A DNA stretch of 64,000 nt from Neobittarella massiliensis (ex Bilen et al. 2018) (GCF_900289145.1 NZ_OKQO01000001.1:1-64000), one strand, 5' to 3'. Shown: positions 25,821 through 37,132, numbered from the stretch's first letter. The notes: generated from the sequence alone by a model not told the origin. Numbers and translations: made by a program.

Positions 25821-25849
25821 TTGCATATAATATCAATAAGTGGTAATAT
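25821..25849 (+). promoter_or_regulatory. Promoter of the hemolysin III gene
   Basis: TTGCAT (25821-25826), 17-base spacer, TAATAT (25844-25849) in an AT-rich stretch. Confidence 0.5.
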
Positions 25850-25917
25850 ACTAACATAAATATAGTTTTAAAAACTACATAATAAAGTTTGCGCTTGCTT
25901 ATGATAGGAGAATTGCT

Positions 25918-26571
25918 ATGTGGACCTACTTTCAGCGCGCCCGTGACCCCATCGACAGTTTCACCCACTTCATCGGCATCCTGCTGGCCGGCGCCGGCAC
26001 GCTGCTGGTCGTGACCACCGGCCTTATCGCCGGCACGCCCCGCACCTATGCGGCGGCAGGCCTGGTATTCTGCATTTCCATGTTGGCACTGTATACTGCA
26101 AGCTCGGTGTACCATTACTATAATGGTCGGGCCGACCGGCTGCGCCGCCTGCGCAAGTTCGATCACTCCATGATCTATGTGCTCATTGCCGGCACCTACA
26201 CCCCCATCTATTTCCGCTACCAGCCGCTGCCCCATGCGCTGGTCTTCATGGGGGTGCTGTGGGGCATCGCCATCGCCGGTATCCTGGTAAAAATGTGCTG
26301 GATCACCGCCCCCAACTGGCTGTCGGCGGCGGTGTATATCCTCATGGGCTGGGCGCTGGTGTTTGACTTTTCCATCTTTGCCCACATGCCCGCCGGTATG
26401 ACGGCGCTGCTGGCCACCGGTGGGGTCTCCTACACGGTGGGCGGGGTCATGTACGCCCTCAAAAAGCCCGATCTGTGGCCCAATTTCGGCCATCACGAGC
26501 TGTTTCATATCTTTGTGTTGGTGGGTACCTTTTTCCACTTTCTGGCCATCTACTTCTACGTTATCCTCTAA
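25918..26571 (+). CDS. TrhA/hemolysin III family membrane protein
   Basis: 217 residues, ATG after ATAGGAG. Seven membrane helices of the PAQR/hemolysin III family. The metal-site residues are present: Ser and His in TASSVYHYY (near residue 63), Asp in KFDHSMIY (near 82) and the paired His in GHHELFHIF (near 194). Bacterial members influence membrane-energy or lipid homeostasis; haemolysis is not implied. Own promoter and terminator. Confidence 0.9.
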   Translation: MWTYFQRARDPIDSFTHFIGILLAGAGTLLVVTTGLIAGTPRTYAAAGLVFCISMLALYTASSVYHYYNGRADRLRRLRKFDHSMIYVLIAGTYTPIYFRYQPLPHALVFMGVLWGIAIAGILVKMCWITAPNWLSAAVYILMGWALVFDFSIFAHMPAGMTALLATGGVSYTVGGVMYALKKPDLWPNFGHHELFHIFVLVGTFFHFLAIYFYVIL

Positions 26572-26594
26572 CACCCACAGAGCGGCATCACCGG

Positions 26595-26620
26595 GCCGGG
26601 CGGCAGCGCCCGGCTTTTTT
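26595..26620 (+). terminator. Terminator after the hemolysin III gene
   Basis: GCCGGGCG/CGCCCGGC stem and six T. Confidence 0.88.
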
Positions 26621-26631
26621 GGTGTCCGCTC

Positions 26632-27153
26632 TCACAACTCTTCGGCCCGTCGGTACAGCGCTGTGCGCTGCGCCGGGGTCAGCAGCCACTCGATCAGCTG
26701 GGCGGTGGCAAACACCGCCGCCGTGTTTACCCCCAATCGCACCAGTGCAAAGGTCCAGCCCAGCGCCCCGGCCTCAAACAGCCAAAGTGGCACCCGCACA
26801 GCGTTGCTGGCACACAAAAAAAGCAGCATATTGCGTATGCGGGCCCCTTTTTTAAGCAGCATGGCCGCTACCGGCAGCAGCGCATAAAAAGGCACCGCCG
26901 TCACCATCCCCAGCAAAAAGGCCAGTCCGGCGCCGCGCCAGCCGGCCTGCTCGCCCATCAGTGCGGCCATGGCTGGGCGGGGCACCCACACCTCCAGCAG
27001 CCCCACACACAAAAACACCGGCGGCAGCGCCAACAGAAAGGTCCGCGCGCTCTGCCCGGTCAGCCGCAGGGCTTGGGTGCCCGCCGCCGGGTCCAGCGCC
27101 CACAGGATCAAAAACAACAGTAGAGAGCTAAATAGCAATAAGTATCTCTTCAT
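26632..27153 (-). CDS. Permease half protein, second of a pair
   Basis: 173 residues from ATG at 27153, overlapping the stop of the upstream half-permease (ATGA), with AGAGGT nine bases upstream. Strongly hydrophobic with about four helices; PPVFLCVGLLEVWVP and GMVTAVPFYALLPVAAMLLKKG resemble one repeat of ArsP/YraQ-type permeases (PF03773). The final segment is amphipathic. With its partner it would build a full two-repeat permease. Substrate unknown. Confidence 0.7.
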   Translation of the reverse strand: MKRYLLLFSSLLLFLILWALDPAAGTQALRLTGQSARTFLLALPPVFLCVGLLEVWVPRPAMAALMGEQAGWRGAGLAFLLGMVTAVPFYALLPVAAMLLKKGARIRNMLLFLCASNAVRVPLWLFEAGALGWTFALVRLGVNTAAVFATAQLIEWLLTPAQRTALYRRAEEL

Positions 27154-27632
27154 AAAAATATTACCTCTAATATATATGCACTGCCAAAGGCGGCAGCCAG
27201 TGCCAGCAAGTTGCGCCACAGCGCTACCTTGACCCCCAAGTATCGTATCTCCAGCGGCAGCGTCACCAGCCCTACCGTCGTCAGCGTTCCCAAAAACACG
27301 GCGATCTGTGCCACTCCGGCGCCGCCCTGTAAAAGCTGGGCCGCGATGGGAAAAGCCACCAGTACCGGCACCACCGCCGCCGCGCCCAGTCCCGCCGCCA
27401 CCAGCATGCCCGCCGACCCGCTGCCACCGCCCAAATAGCGGCTGATCACCGCCGGCGGCAGCACCGCCAGCAGCGAGCCCACCAGCAGCAAGATCCCCCC
27501 AAACTGGGGCAGTACCCGGCAAAACATCCGCCAGGCCACACCCAGCGCCTGCCGGGTCTTGCCCCGGTCCCGCCACAGCGACACCCCTAGCAGCGCCGCC
27601 GTGACCGCGTATAAAAGCGCCGTATAAACCAT
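27150..27632 (-). CDS. Permease half protein, first of a pair
   Basis: 160 residues, ATG with GAGGAGGG upstream. About four helices; ISRYLGGGSGSAGMLVAAGLGAAAVVP and AQIAVFLGTLTTVG match the conserved repeat of PF03773 permeases. Separate coding of the two repeats with ATGA coupling suggests equal expression of two interacting subunits. Divergent from a Crp/Fnr regulator whose start is 119 bases away, so that regulator is a candidate controller. Confidence 0.7.
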   Translation of the reverse strand: MVYTALLYAVTAALLGVSLWRDRGKTRQALGVAWRMFCRVLPQFGGILLLVGSLLAVLPPAVISRYLGGGSGSAGMLVAAGLGAAAVVPVLVAFPIAAQLLQGGAGVAQIAVFLGTLTTVGLVTLPLEIRYLGVKVALWRNLLALAAAFGSAYILEVIFL

Positions 27633-27663
27633 TTTTTGCCCTCCTCACTCATCGTCGCCTCAC

Positions 27664-27692
27664 TTGCGGCGCTGCCAACACTATAGTATGAT
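27664..27692 (+). promoter_or_regulatory. Promoter of the first Crp/Fnr gene
   Basis: TTGCGG (27664-27669), 17-base spacer, TATGAT (27687-27692). A GTTG-N6-CAAC dyad lies in the 5' leader at 27709-27722. Confidence 0.5.
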
Positions 27693-27751
27693 AGGGGCAG
27701 TGCCGTAAGTTGCCCGCGCAACATAAGTGGCAAATAGGGGAGGGGTCCACC

Positions 27752-28426
27752 ATGATACAGCTGCCCGCTTCGGCACCGCTGTTTGCGCACATACCGCCGG
27801 CGGCGCTGCCGGCACTGCTGCACTGCCTGCAGGCCGTTACCCGCCGGTACCGCCCCGGGCAAACAGTGCTCTGGCCCGGGCAGCAGGTGTCGCAGGTGGG
27901 GGTGGTGCTCAGCGGCCGGGCCCACAGCGTCAAAAGCGATATCACCGGCAAAGAGGTGACCATCACCCTGCTGGTCCCCGGCAGTTCCGTCGGGGTGTTG
28001 CTGGCTGCCAGCGGCCGTTCCAGCCCGGTGGCGGTACGGGCGGTCAGCGATCTGGCCGTGCTGTTTTTCCCTGCCGACCGGCTCACCGGCTACTGCGGCC
28101 GCTGTTGCCCGGCCCACCGGCAGCTGCTTACAAACTATCAGGCCCAACTGGCCGCTAAAGCTATGGCCCTGCACGATCGCAACGACTGTCTCATCCGCCC
28201 CACGCTGCGGCAAAAGGTGCTCACCTATCTGTTGCAGCTGGCCGGGCGGCAGCGGCGGGCCGATGTCGTGGTCCCGCTCGACCGGGCCGGAATGGCCCAG
28301 TACCTCGATGCCGACCGCAGCGCGCTCTCCCGCGAGCTCTCCCGCATGCGCGCCGACGGTCTCATCTCTTTTCACAAAGATCACTTTCAGCTGTTGGGCC
28401 CGCTGGCCGGGCAGCTGCCCGACTAG
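27752..28426 (+). CDS. Crp/Fnr family transcriptional regulator
   Basis: 224 residues from ATG at 27752 preceded by GGGGAGGGG. N-terminal cyclic-nucleotide-binding-type beta-roll (about residues 15-120) and C-terminal winged helix with the recognition region GMAQYLDADRSALSRELSRM near residues 178-197. The beta-roll lacks the Cys cluster of FNR; a CGRCC stretch near residue 113 holds three cysteines, so redox or metal sensing is possible but unproven. Leads the Nudix/ATC-hydrolase/amidohydrolase genes and is divergent from the permease pair. Confidence 0.88.
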   Translation: MIQLPASAPLFAHIPPAALPALLHCLQAVTRRYRPGQTVLWPGQQVSQVGVVLSGRAHSVKSDITGKEVTITLLVPGSSVGVLLAASGRSSPVAVRAVSDLAVLFFPADRLTGYCGRCCPAHRQLLTNYQAQLAAKAMALHDRNDCLIRPTLRQKVLTYLLQLAGRQRRADVVVPLDRAGMAQYLDADRSALSRELSRMRADGLISFHKDHFQLLGPLAGQLPD

Positions 28427-28443
28427 CAGGGGAGGTAGATACC

Positions 28444-28983
28444 GTGCCAACCGAATACCGCGATCTCTATACCCGCTGCGGCCGGCGTGTCGGCCGGCCG
28501 GTCGCCCGCGGCACCGCCGCCCCCGCCGGCTGCTACTTTATGGCAGTAGAGCTGTGGCTATACCGGCCAGACGGCCAGCTCCTGCTGTGCCGGCGGGCCA
28601 AAAGCTGCCACGTGCTGCCGGGGTACTGGGGAGCCACCACCGGCGGCGTACAGACCGGCGAGACCAGTGAGCAGGCCTGCCTGCGCGAGGCCAAAGAAGA
28701 GCTGGGCCTTACCTTGTCCCCCACAGCGCTGCAACCCGTCGCCCGGCTGCTGCCCCACGGCGACACACTGTGGGATGTCTATGCCGCCGCGCTCACCTGC
28801 CCGGTCGGCGCGCTGACGCTGCAGCCCGAAGAAGTCGCCGCCGCCCGCTGGGCCACCACCGCCGAGATCCGCGCCCGCGCCGGGCAGGGGCAGCTGTATA
28901 TCTATCCCGAACTGCCCTGGGTGCTGCACAAAGTGAAGATGCAAATTTTGTCTGGACAGGTCGATCCCCGACCGCTAGAATAG
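28444..28983 (+). CDS. Nudix hydrolase
   Basis: 179 residues, GTG start after GGGGAGG. The Nudix box GX5EX7REXXEEXG is intact: GGVQTGETSEQACLREAKEE followed by LGL, about residues 67-89. The layout (N-terminal YxxLY, 'PGYWGATTGG') is that of the isopentenyl-diphosphate isomerase-like/YfcD group of Nudix proteins, which hydrolyse X-linked nucleoside diphosphates. Located 17 bases after the Crp/Fnr gene, so likely cotranscribed. Substrate not known. Confidence 0.88.
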   Translation: MPTEYRDLYTRCGRRVGRPVARGTAAPAGCYFMAVELWLYRPDGQLLLCRRAKSCHVLPGYWGATTGGVQTGETSEQACLREAKEELGLTLSPTALQPVARLLPHGDTLWDVYAAALTCPVGALTLQPEEVAAARWATTAEIRARAGQGQLYIYPELPWVLHKVKMQILSGQVDPRPLE

Positions 28984-29005
28984 ACAGTACAGGGAGGGAT
29001 AGATC

Positions 29006-29701
29006 ATGGAATTTTTGATCGAACACCACGCCGCGCTCTACGGCTACTTTGCCCGTGCCGCCATCGTCGCCGCTGGGGAGGAGGGCCGTCGTGCCATGGC
29101 CGAGGCCACCTGCCTCTACGGCCAGCAGCGGGGCCGCCGTATGGCGCTGCGCGCTGTGCGCGACGGGGCGCCGCTGGATATGAACAGCTATCTTCTGTAC
29201 GGCGAATGGGCCGACAAAGAGGGCAAAAACATCTCGCAGCCGCTATCTGTTTCGCCCCACTATACCACCGCTACCACCCATTGCGGCTGGTGCGAGGCGT
29301 GGGAGAAACTCGGCCTGCTGGAGTACGCAAAGCTCTACTGCCAGTATGTCGACGAAAACCTGGTGCGCGGTTTCGCCCCCGCACTGCACCTGGGCATCGA
29401 AGGCGTGCTCTCAGCTGGGGCCGACCACTGCCATTTCGTCTGGTACGGGGCCGATCTCAGCGGAGAGGCAATGGCCGATTTTGCCCGCCGCAAAACCCAG
29501 ATGGGAGAACAAAACCAGCGCGATTTCCTCTACCACACCGCCCATCTCTACCGCGCGCTCACCGACACACTGCGCACCCAGCTGCCCCAGTGTGCCGACT
29601 CGGTGATCGCCACGGCCGAGCAAGACTTTGCCGGTCAGTACGGTCTGGCGGCGCTGGCAGCGGTACAGACGGCCGCCAGCCAGGATTTTTCTGCCATCTA
29701 G
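29006..29701 (+). CDS. ATC-hydrolase-like protein
   Basis: 231 residues, ATG with AGGGAGGG upstream. Resembles the L-2-amino-thiazoline-4-carboxylic acid hydrolase family (PF14196): THCGWCEAWEKLGLLEYAKLYC near residues 91-112 and the C-terminal C-H segment GADHCHFVWYG near 139. The named activity opens a thiazoline ring to give cysteine derivatives, but most family members are untested. It is followed by an amidohydrolase, which fits a shared heterocycle-opening pathway. Predicted cytoplasmic. Confidence 0.7.
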   Translation: MEFLIEHHAALYGYFARAAIVAAGEEGRRAMAEATCLYGQQRGRRMALRAVRDGAPLDMNSYLLYGEWADKEGKNISQPLSVSPHYTTATTHCGWCEAWEKLGLLEYAKLYCQYVDENLVRGFAPALHLGIEGVLSAGADHCHFVWYGADLSGEAMADFARRKTQMGEQNQRDFLYHTAHLYRALTDTLRTQLPQCADSVIATAEQDFAGQYGLAALAAVQTAASQDFSAI

Positions 29702-29761
29702 CGCCCCGGCCCCACCGGCCGTCCTATACGCCCGCCACCCATTTGCACAGGAGGAAAAACT

Positions 29762-31102
29762 ATGGTTTGTGACCTGCTCATCAGCGGCGCGTCGGCCCTC
29801 ATGCCCGACTACACCGTCAGAGAGGACGTCTCCATCGCCGTCACCGGCGGCAATATCGTCGAGATAGGCCCCGCCGCCGACCTGGCCGTCAAATACCAGC
29901 CGGCCCAAACGCTGTCGGGCCGGGGAAAGCTGGCTATGCCCGGCCTGGTCGACGCCCACCACCACACCTGCCAGCAGCTGCTGCGCGCCAAAGTTACCGA
30001 CGAGTACCCCATGATCTGGACCCGCTTTCTGGTCCCGTTTGAGAGCAATCTCGACGAGGAGGACGTGTATGTCAGCGCCCAGCTCTCCTGCCTCGAGATG
30101 ATAAAATCCGGCACCACTTCTTTTGCCGATTCCGGCGGCCGCCACATGGACCAAGTGGTCCGCGCCGTGCTCGAGTCGGGCATGCGCGCCTGCATCACCC
30201 GCTCCACCATGGACATCGGTCCCGCCATCCCCGACAGCATGAAAGATTCGCCGGAGGAGAACATCCGCCAGACCGAGGAGCTCTACCGCCAGTTCCACGG
30301 CGCCGGAAACGACCGGGTACATATCTGGTTTGGCATGCGTCAGGTCATGACCTGCTCGCCCGAGCTGGTCCGCGCCACCGCTCAGCGCGCCCGCGAGCTG
30401 GGCACCGGCGTGCACGCCCACCTGTGCGAGCACAAAGACGAGGTCAGTTTCTGCCTGCAGAACTACCGCCTGCGCCCGGCCGAGTACTTGGAGGAGATGG
30501 GCATGCTGCGCGACAACCTGCTCACCGCCCACAATGTGGTGCTGTCCGAGAGCGATATCGCCCTCATGGCCCGGCGGGGGGTCAAGGTGGTGCACTGCCC
30601 CCGCGCCAACCTCTCCAACCACGGTTTCCCCAAAACGCCGCGCATCCTCGAGCAGGGCCTGTCGGTGGGCCTGGGCAGCGACGGCTGCTGTTCCAGCAGT
30701 CTAAACCTGTTCGACGAGATGAAGGTGCTGCGCAACGGCATCATCGCCTACTGGGGCCTGCCCATCTTCGACCCGGTGGTGCTGCGGGTGGAGCAGATCG
30801 TCGACATGGCCACCCAGGGCGGCGCCAACGCGCTGCTGCAGGGCGACAGTCTGGGCAGCTTGCAGGTGGGCAAAAAGGCCGATATCATCTGTATCGATAT
30901 CGACCAGCCCCATATCAGCCCCACCTTCAACCTGGTCAGCACGCTGGTCGAGGCGGTCACCGGCGGCGACGTGGTCGACTCGGTCATCGACGGCAAGCTG
31001 GTCATGAAAGACCGCCAGGTACTCACCCTCGACCAGAAAAAGATCCTCGCCCAGGCCAAAGAGCACATGCAGACCATGGCCGTGCGGGCGGGTATCGCCT
31101 AA
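29762..31102 (+). CDS. Amidohydrolase-superfamily deaminase/hydrolase
   Basis: 446 residues, ATG after AGGAGG. TIM-barrel metal enzyme related to 8-oxoguanine deaminase, S-adenosylhomocysteine deaminase and TrzN/AtzA. Metal ligands: HxH-type DAHHHT (near residue 63), HAHLCEH (near 220), LTAHNVV (near 258), and the catalytic Asp in GLGSDGCCSSS (near 308). It acts on a nitrogen heterocycle, but which one is not visible. It sits between the ATC-hydrolase-like gene (60-base gap) and a lipoprotein gene that starts immediately after its stop. Confidence 0.88.
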   Translation: MVCDLLISGASALMPDYTVREDVSIAVTGGNIVEIGPAADLAVKYQPAQTLSGRGKLAMPGLVDAHHHTCQQLLRAKVTDEYPMIWTRFLVPFESNLDEEDVYVSAQLSCLEMIKSGTTSFADSGGRHMDQVVRAVLESGMRACITRSTMDIGPAIPDSMKDSPEENIRQTEELYRQFHGAGNDRVHIWFGMRQVMTCSPELVRATAQRARELGTGVHAHLCEHKDEVSFCLQNYRLRPAEYLEEMGMLRDNLLTAHNVVLSESDIALMARRGVKVVHCPRANLSNHGFPKTPRILEQGLSVGLGSDGCCSSSLNLFDEMKVLRNGIIAYWGLPIFDPVVLRVEQIVDMATQGGANALLQGDSLGSLQVGKKADIICIDIDQPHISPTFNLVSTLVEAVTGGDVVDSVIDGKLVMKDRQVLTLDQKKILAQAKEHMQTMAVRAGIA

Positions 31103-31987
31103 ATGCATACCCGTCTGCGCGCTCCGGCGCGGCTGCTGTTGGCCCTGCTGGCCGCTGTGTCGCTGGTCGGCTGCGGTGCAGAGCAGGACCCGACGCCCGA
31201 GCCGACGAACCTCTACCGCACCTTTATCAGCGAACAGGCTGCCGAGATGGGCTACCTGCAGCAGAGCACCTATACCTTTCCCTGGCGCACCCCCACCAGC
31301 TCCAGCCAAAAGCTGGGCCTGTGCAGCGCCTATATCGGCGATCTCGACGGCGACAGCCAAAAAGAGCTGCTCACCGCCGCCATCCCCAAAGACCAGCAGG
31401 GCAGTGCCCAGTTTGTGGCGGCGGTGTACGGCCTTCGGGATGGGCAAGTCCGGCAGATAGGCCAGCTGTGCAGCCTGCCCACCCTGCAGTACGGCAGCGA
31501 GCACAAACAGCTGTTTATCCGCGAAAAAGACGGGGTGCGCTATCTCTGTGTCACCAGTCAGAGCATGCAGTCCCCGTTTCTGCCCGATTGGGGCAGCGCG
31601 CTCTGGGTGTACCAGCTTAAAGACGGAAAGCTGCGGCCGGTGCGGTCCTACGCCTTCACCCACAGCGAGGCGGGCAACCGCTACACCGGAGAAGGCATCA
31701 CCCTGTTCGATACGGCGGCCGAGCCGGGCACCGCCCAGCGCTACGAGAGCGAGCAGGCCGCCATCGACGGCATCCGGCAAGATCTCGACGCCTACGGCCT
31801 GCAGGATCAGGCCGTCGCCGCCGAAAACCCCGATGCGCTGCGCCGCTTTGCCTTCGGCGATCCGGTGCGCAAAGACAGTGCTACCCAGCCCATCTTTGCG
31901 TTGGAGGCTTCTTTTAACGCCGACACAGCCCAAACGGTGTCTGTAAAGCTCAAAGATGCTACCAGTCTCCCCGGCCTGCTCAAATAA
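31103..31987 (+). CDS. Lipoprotein of unknown function
   Basis: 294 residues; the ATG follows the amidohydrolase stop with no gap, so translation is probably coupled. Signal peptide with lipobox LVGC (Cys near residue 25), then a Pro/Glu spacer and a mostly beta region; IGDLDGDSQKELL near residues 78-90 resembles a calcium-binding FG-GAP/dockerin-type DxDxDxx loop. Predicted to be attached to the outer face of the membrane. No family assigned. Could be a sensor or binding partner for the preceding pathway. Confidence 0.7.
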   Translation: MHTRLRAPARLLLALLAAVSLVGCGAEQDPTPEPTNLYRTFISEQAAEMGYLQQSTYTFPWRTPTSSSQKLGLCSAYIGDLDGDSQKELLTAAIPKDQQGSAQFVAAVYGLRDGQVRQIGQLCSLPTLQYGSEHKQLFIREKDGVRYLCVTSQSMQSPFLPDWGSALWVYQLKDGKLRPVRSYAFTHSEAGNRYTGEGITLFDTAAEPGTAQRYESEQAAIDGIRQDLDAYGLQDQAVAAENPDALRRFAFGDPVRKDSATQPIFALEASFNADTAQTVSVKLKDATSLPGLLK

Positions 31988-32838
31988 ATAACTCAGCCCC
32001 ATTTCCCGCAGGGCCCCGGCACCCAAAGAGGTACCGGGGCCCTGCTCGCGTCTGTCCACGCCGCCCCGGCACAGGTCTTCTCGCCAGGGCCAAAGGCGGC
32101 ATTTGTCCCGGTACTGTACACCGCACATAGCACACCGCACACAGCACATCGCGATGCCATGAGACCATGACGCCACGACCTGCCAACTGCTCACCGGCCC
32201 GGTGGCAGGTGGCACGATCGCAGCACAGTCCTGTCATTTTCCTGGCGGGCGGGCAGGCAGCTATATCGCCATTGCTGCCCGCCGCCGTCCACGCTCATCC
32301 ATCCCCACTATCACCACTGCCCCTCTCCGGGGCTCGACCCGTTTTCCCTCAGACCGCCAACACTCCTACAAACAGAGCGGCCTGCTGTAATATCCCCGCC
32401 GCCCGGTACCCATCGGGGAGGGGAGACCACCGCCTACCGGCTCCTTTTTGTGCAGCTTTTCTGCGGTCCGGTCCGGGGAGTCAGCCCTATACCTGCCGGC
32501 GACATCGCCCCCGCCGATACATGTTGCGCTGCACCGCGCTTTGCCCGGCAGCACCACCGGCAAAATTTGGCTCTTGTGTCCGCGCTAACGCTCTGCCTTA
32601 ATAATTTGAGCTGCCTTCCCAACAACAGCCTGCCCTAAACCCCCATATGGCCCGCTGGCGGACTCTATAGCGCTCCGGCAGCAAAAGCCCTCACCGGCCC
32701 CATCGTTCCTACCGCTCCCACCGTACCTGCCGCCATGCCCGCTGCTGCGCCCTATTTATCCAGTACATACTGCCCCAGATCACACCCCCGCCCCAACGTT
32801 CCAACGCCACTCTACCCGCACCACATGCCCATTTCATC
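31988..32838. other. 851-base gap without a gene
   Basis: A stable hairpin GGGCCCCGG.ACC/GGT.CCGGGGCCC occurs at 32012-32042 but lacks a T run. A low-complexity tract of GTGTGC-type repeats (read on the minus strand) lies near 32108-32155. From 32180 on, the plus strand is strongly C-rich. No convincing coding sequence in either strand. Confidence 0.4.
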
Positions 32839-32884
32839 AAAAAGAGGAGCAGCTGCACACAAATGTGTGCAGCTGCTCCTCTTT
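32839..32884 (-). terminator. Terminator after secA/DUF5050 unit
   Basis: Stem of about 20 base pairs (AAAGAGGAGCAGCTGCACAC and complement) with T run on the minus strand; may also act on the other strand. Confidence 0.9.
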
Positions 32885-32916
32885 ATACGGTCTGCCCCGG
32901 CGGTCAGTGGCTCCGA

Positions 32917-33555
32917 CTACAGCGGCTTTCTCTCGCCACTGCCGTCGGCATGGATGCGAAATCCGCCGTTTTTGTAGTTGCCGATCTCCACCCAGTCACC
33001 GCTGATGGCAAAGGTGAACCCCTCGGCGTTGGCAGGGGTGGCAAACACCTGCCCCGACAGCGACAGGTCGGTCACGTCGTTCTGTGCGCCGCTGCCGTCT
33101 GCCGCCACCCGCACCAGCTTCACCCGGTTCACCACTATGTACATCCAGCCCGAAGTCAGCGAGATCATCTCGCTGCCCTCGGGTAGGGTAGCCAGCAGCT
33201 TGTCATCCGTGCCGTCCAGCTTGGCGGCATGCAGCTCCAGCCCCCGCTGGTAATACAGGTTGTTCTTGCCCAAAATACAGCTGGTAAGGCCGCTGGCCAC
33301 CACCTTGTCGCCGTCGCTCTGCGGCTCTTTATAAACCAGTTCTCTGGTCTGGCTGCCGTCCTCGGCCGTCTGCGTGCGCAGGCTGTAGGTGTTGCCGTCG
33401 CGCTCGGTGTCTTCGGTCATCAGCGAATAGGTGACGTCGGCCGTATCTTCCTTGCCGCCGAACACATCCACCCCCAGCGCGTCGTACAAAAAGTACACCA
33501 CTGCGCCCGAGAGCAGTATCGCCACCAGCAGCGTTCCCAGCAACCACTTTTTCAT
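32917..33555 (-). CDS. Membrane-anchored DUF5050-like protein
   Basis: 212 residues from ATG at 33555; upstream in-frame starts fall in secA's end and lack ribosome sites. One N-terminal membrane helix (about residues 4-26) then an extracytoplasmic domain built from beta-propeller-like strands: NNLYYQRGLELHAAKLDGTD and SGWMYIVVNRVKLVRVAADGS match the DUF5050 pattern of residue-sensing/propeller repeats. Only about three repeats, fewer than a full propeller. It lies 79 bases after secA and before a terminator, so may share the secA transcript. Confidence 0.65.
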   Translation of the reverse strand: MKKWLLGTLLVAILLSGAVVYFLYDALGVDVFGGKEDTADVTYSLMTEDTERDGNTYSLRTQTAEDGSQTRELVYKEPQSDGDKVVASGLTSCILGKNNLYYQRGLELHAAKLDGTDDKLLATLPEGSEMISLTSGWMYIVVNRVKLVRVAADGSGAQNDVTDLSLSGQVFATPANAEGFTFAISGDWVEIGNYKNGGFRIHADGSGERKPL

Positions 33556-33634
33556 ATCTGTTCCATACCTTCCAAATGTCGTGGACAAAGGCCCGTGCAC
33601 ACCGGCGGCCCCTAAAGCGCCGTCGCTTTTATGG

Positions 33635-36373
<2,739 letters not shown>

Positions 36374-36479
36374 AAATAATCACCTCAAAATATCGGTGCA
36401 CAGCGGCTGCGCACAGATGGGTAAGCGTATCATCACGCGTGTATACAAGAACAGGAATAAGAATAAGATACCAAATTAC

Positions 36480-36508
36480 ATTGTACCTGTTGGTTTTGGG
36501 CTTGTCAA
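36480..36508 (-). promoter_or_regulatory. Promoter of secA
   Basis: Minus strand TTGACA (36508-36503), 17-base spacer, TACAAT (36485-36480). Confidence 0.8.
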
Positions 36509-37078
36509 TCAAAGCAGGGCTTTCCCGCCGCGATCGTCATACACTTTTAAGGTTTGTCCGCCGCCCCGCCTCCCATACCGCCGCGGTCCCCGGCGCCAGG
36601 GTCGTCCCCTCCACCTCTGGCTGGGCGGGCACGCCTTTTTCTTTTAGGCAGTGCCGTCGCTCTGCGCCCACATACCGCGTTGTCGCCCGCCCCGGCCCTA
36701 TACTGCTTGGCTCCGCTGTGCTGGGCACATATCTGTATACCTGTCTGCGCGCTCCTCTCTACTGCACCGGCATCAAACGCCCCACTCGGTTCAGCCCGAC
36801 CCACCCCAGCACAGCCCAATCCAGCCCGGCCCAGCCCGACCCAGTACAGCACAGCCCGACCTGTTTCCCGCACGATCTGCAGCCTCCCACCGCTGCCGCC
36901 ACATACCCCTCCTCTCCAAATGTCGCCCCCAACACCATCCCCAACACCATCCCCAACACCATCCCCAACACCATCCCCAACACCGCCCTAAACACCCCCC
37001 TAAACACCCCCCTAAACACCCCCCTCTTTTCCCGCACGGCCGGTGCACAGCACCTGTTCACATTTTCACACACCCCGG
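36509..37078. other. C-rich intergenic region between divergent promoters
   Basis: 570 bases with no supportable gene. The plus strand is almost free of G for long stretches (for example 36780-36870) and includes the 12-base tandem array described separately. It lies between the secA and NifU-like promoters. Confidence 0.5.
36927..37026 (-). repeat. Eight 12-base tandem units with G-quadruplex potential
   Basis: Five units of CCCCAACACCAT type (36927-36986) followed by three of CCTAAACACCCC (36987-37022) on the plus strand. The minus strand therefore reads four G runs separated by TGTTTA between 37026 and 36984, fitting the classic G3+N1-7 quadruplex pattern. Units are 12 bases, so any frame would stay open, but no coding evidence exists. 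Confidence 0.75.
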
Positions 37079-37132
37079 CGAAAACGGCGTTTTCGACTTG
37101 CGAAAAGCAGGCGGACCCAGTATAATGGGTCC
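37079..37132 (+). promoter_or_regulatory. Promoter of NifU-like/GGGtGRT operon with two palindromes
   Basis: TTGCGA (37098-37103), 17-base spacer, TATAAT (37121-37126). GGACCCAGTATAATGGGTCC (37113-37132) is a perfect dyad centred on the -10, and CGAAAAC-ggc-GTTTTCG (37079-37095) is a second dyad immediately upstream of the -35. Two operator-like sites bracket the polymerase site. Confidence 0.75.

Noticed and set aside
32012-32042. Terminator after the 31103-31987 lipoprotein gene
   Set aside because: The hairpin is strong but has no T run, so intrinsic termination is not supported.
30701-32215. 504-residue minus-strand frame
   Set aside because: Antisense to the amidohydrolase and lipoprotein genes, no ribosome site and shadow-type composition.
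32167-32601. 144-residue plus-strand frame
   Set aside because: Composition reflects the C-rich gap (Pro/Ala/Arg); no ribosome site or motif.
36927-37022. CRISPR array or repeat protein
   Set aside because: Units are 12 bases without spacers; the open frames in both strands lack ribosome sites and composition of real proteins.
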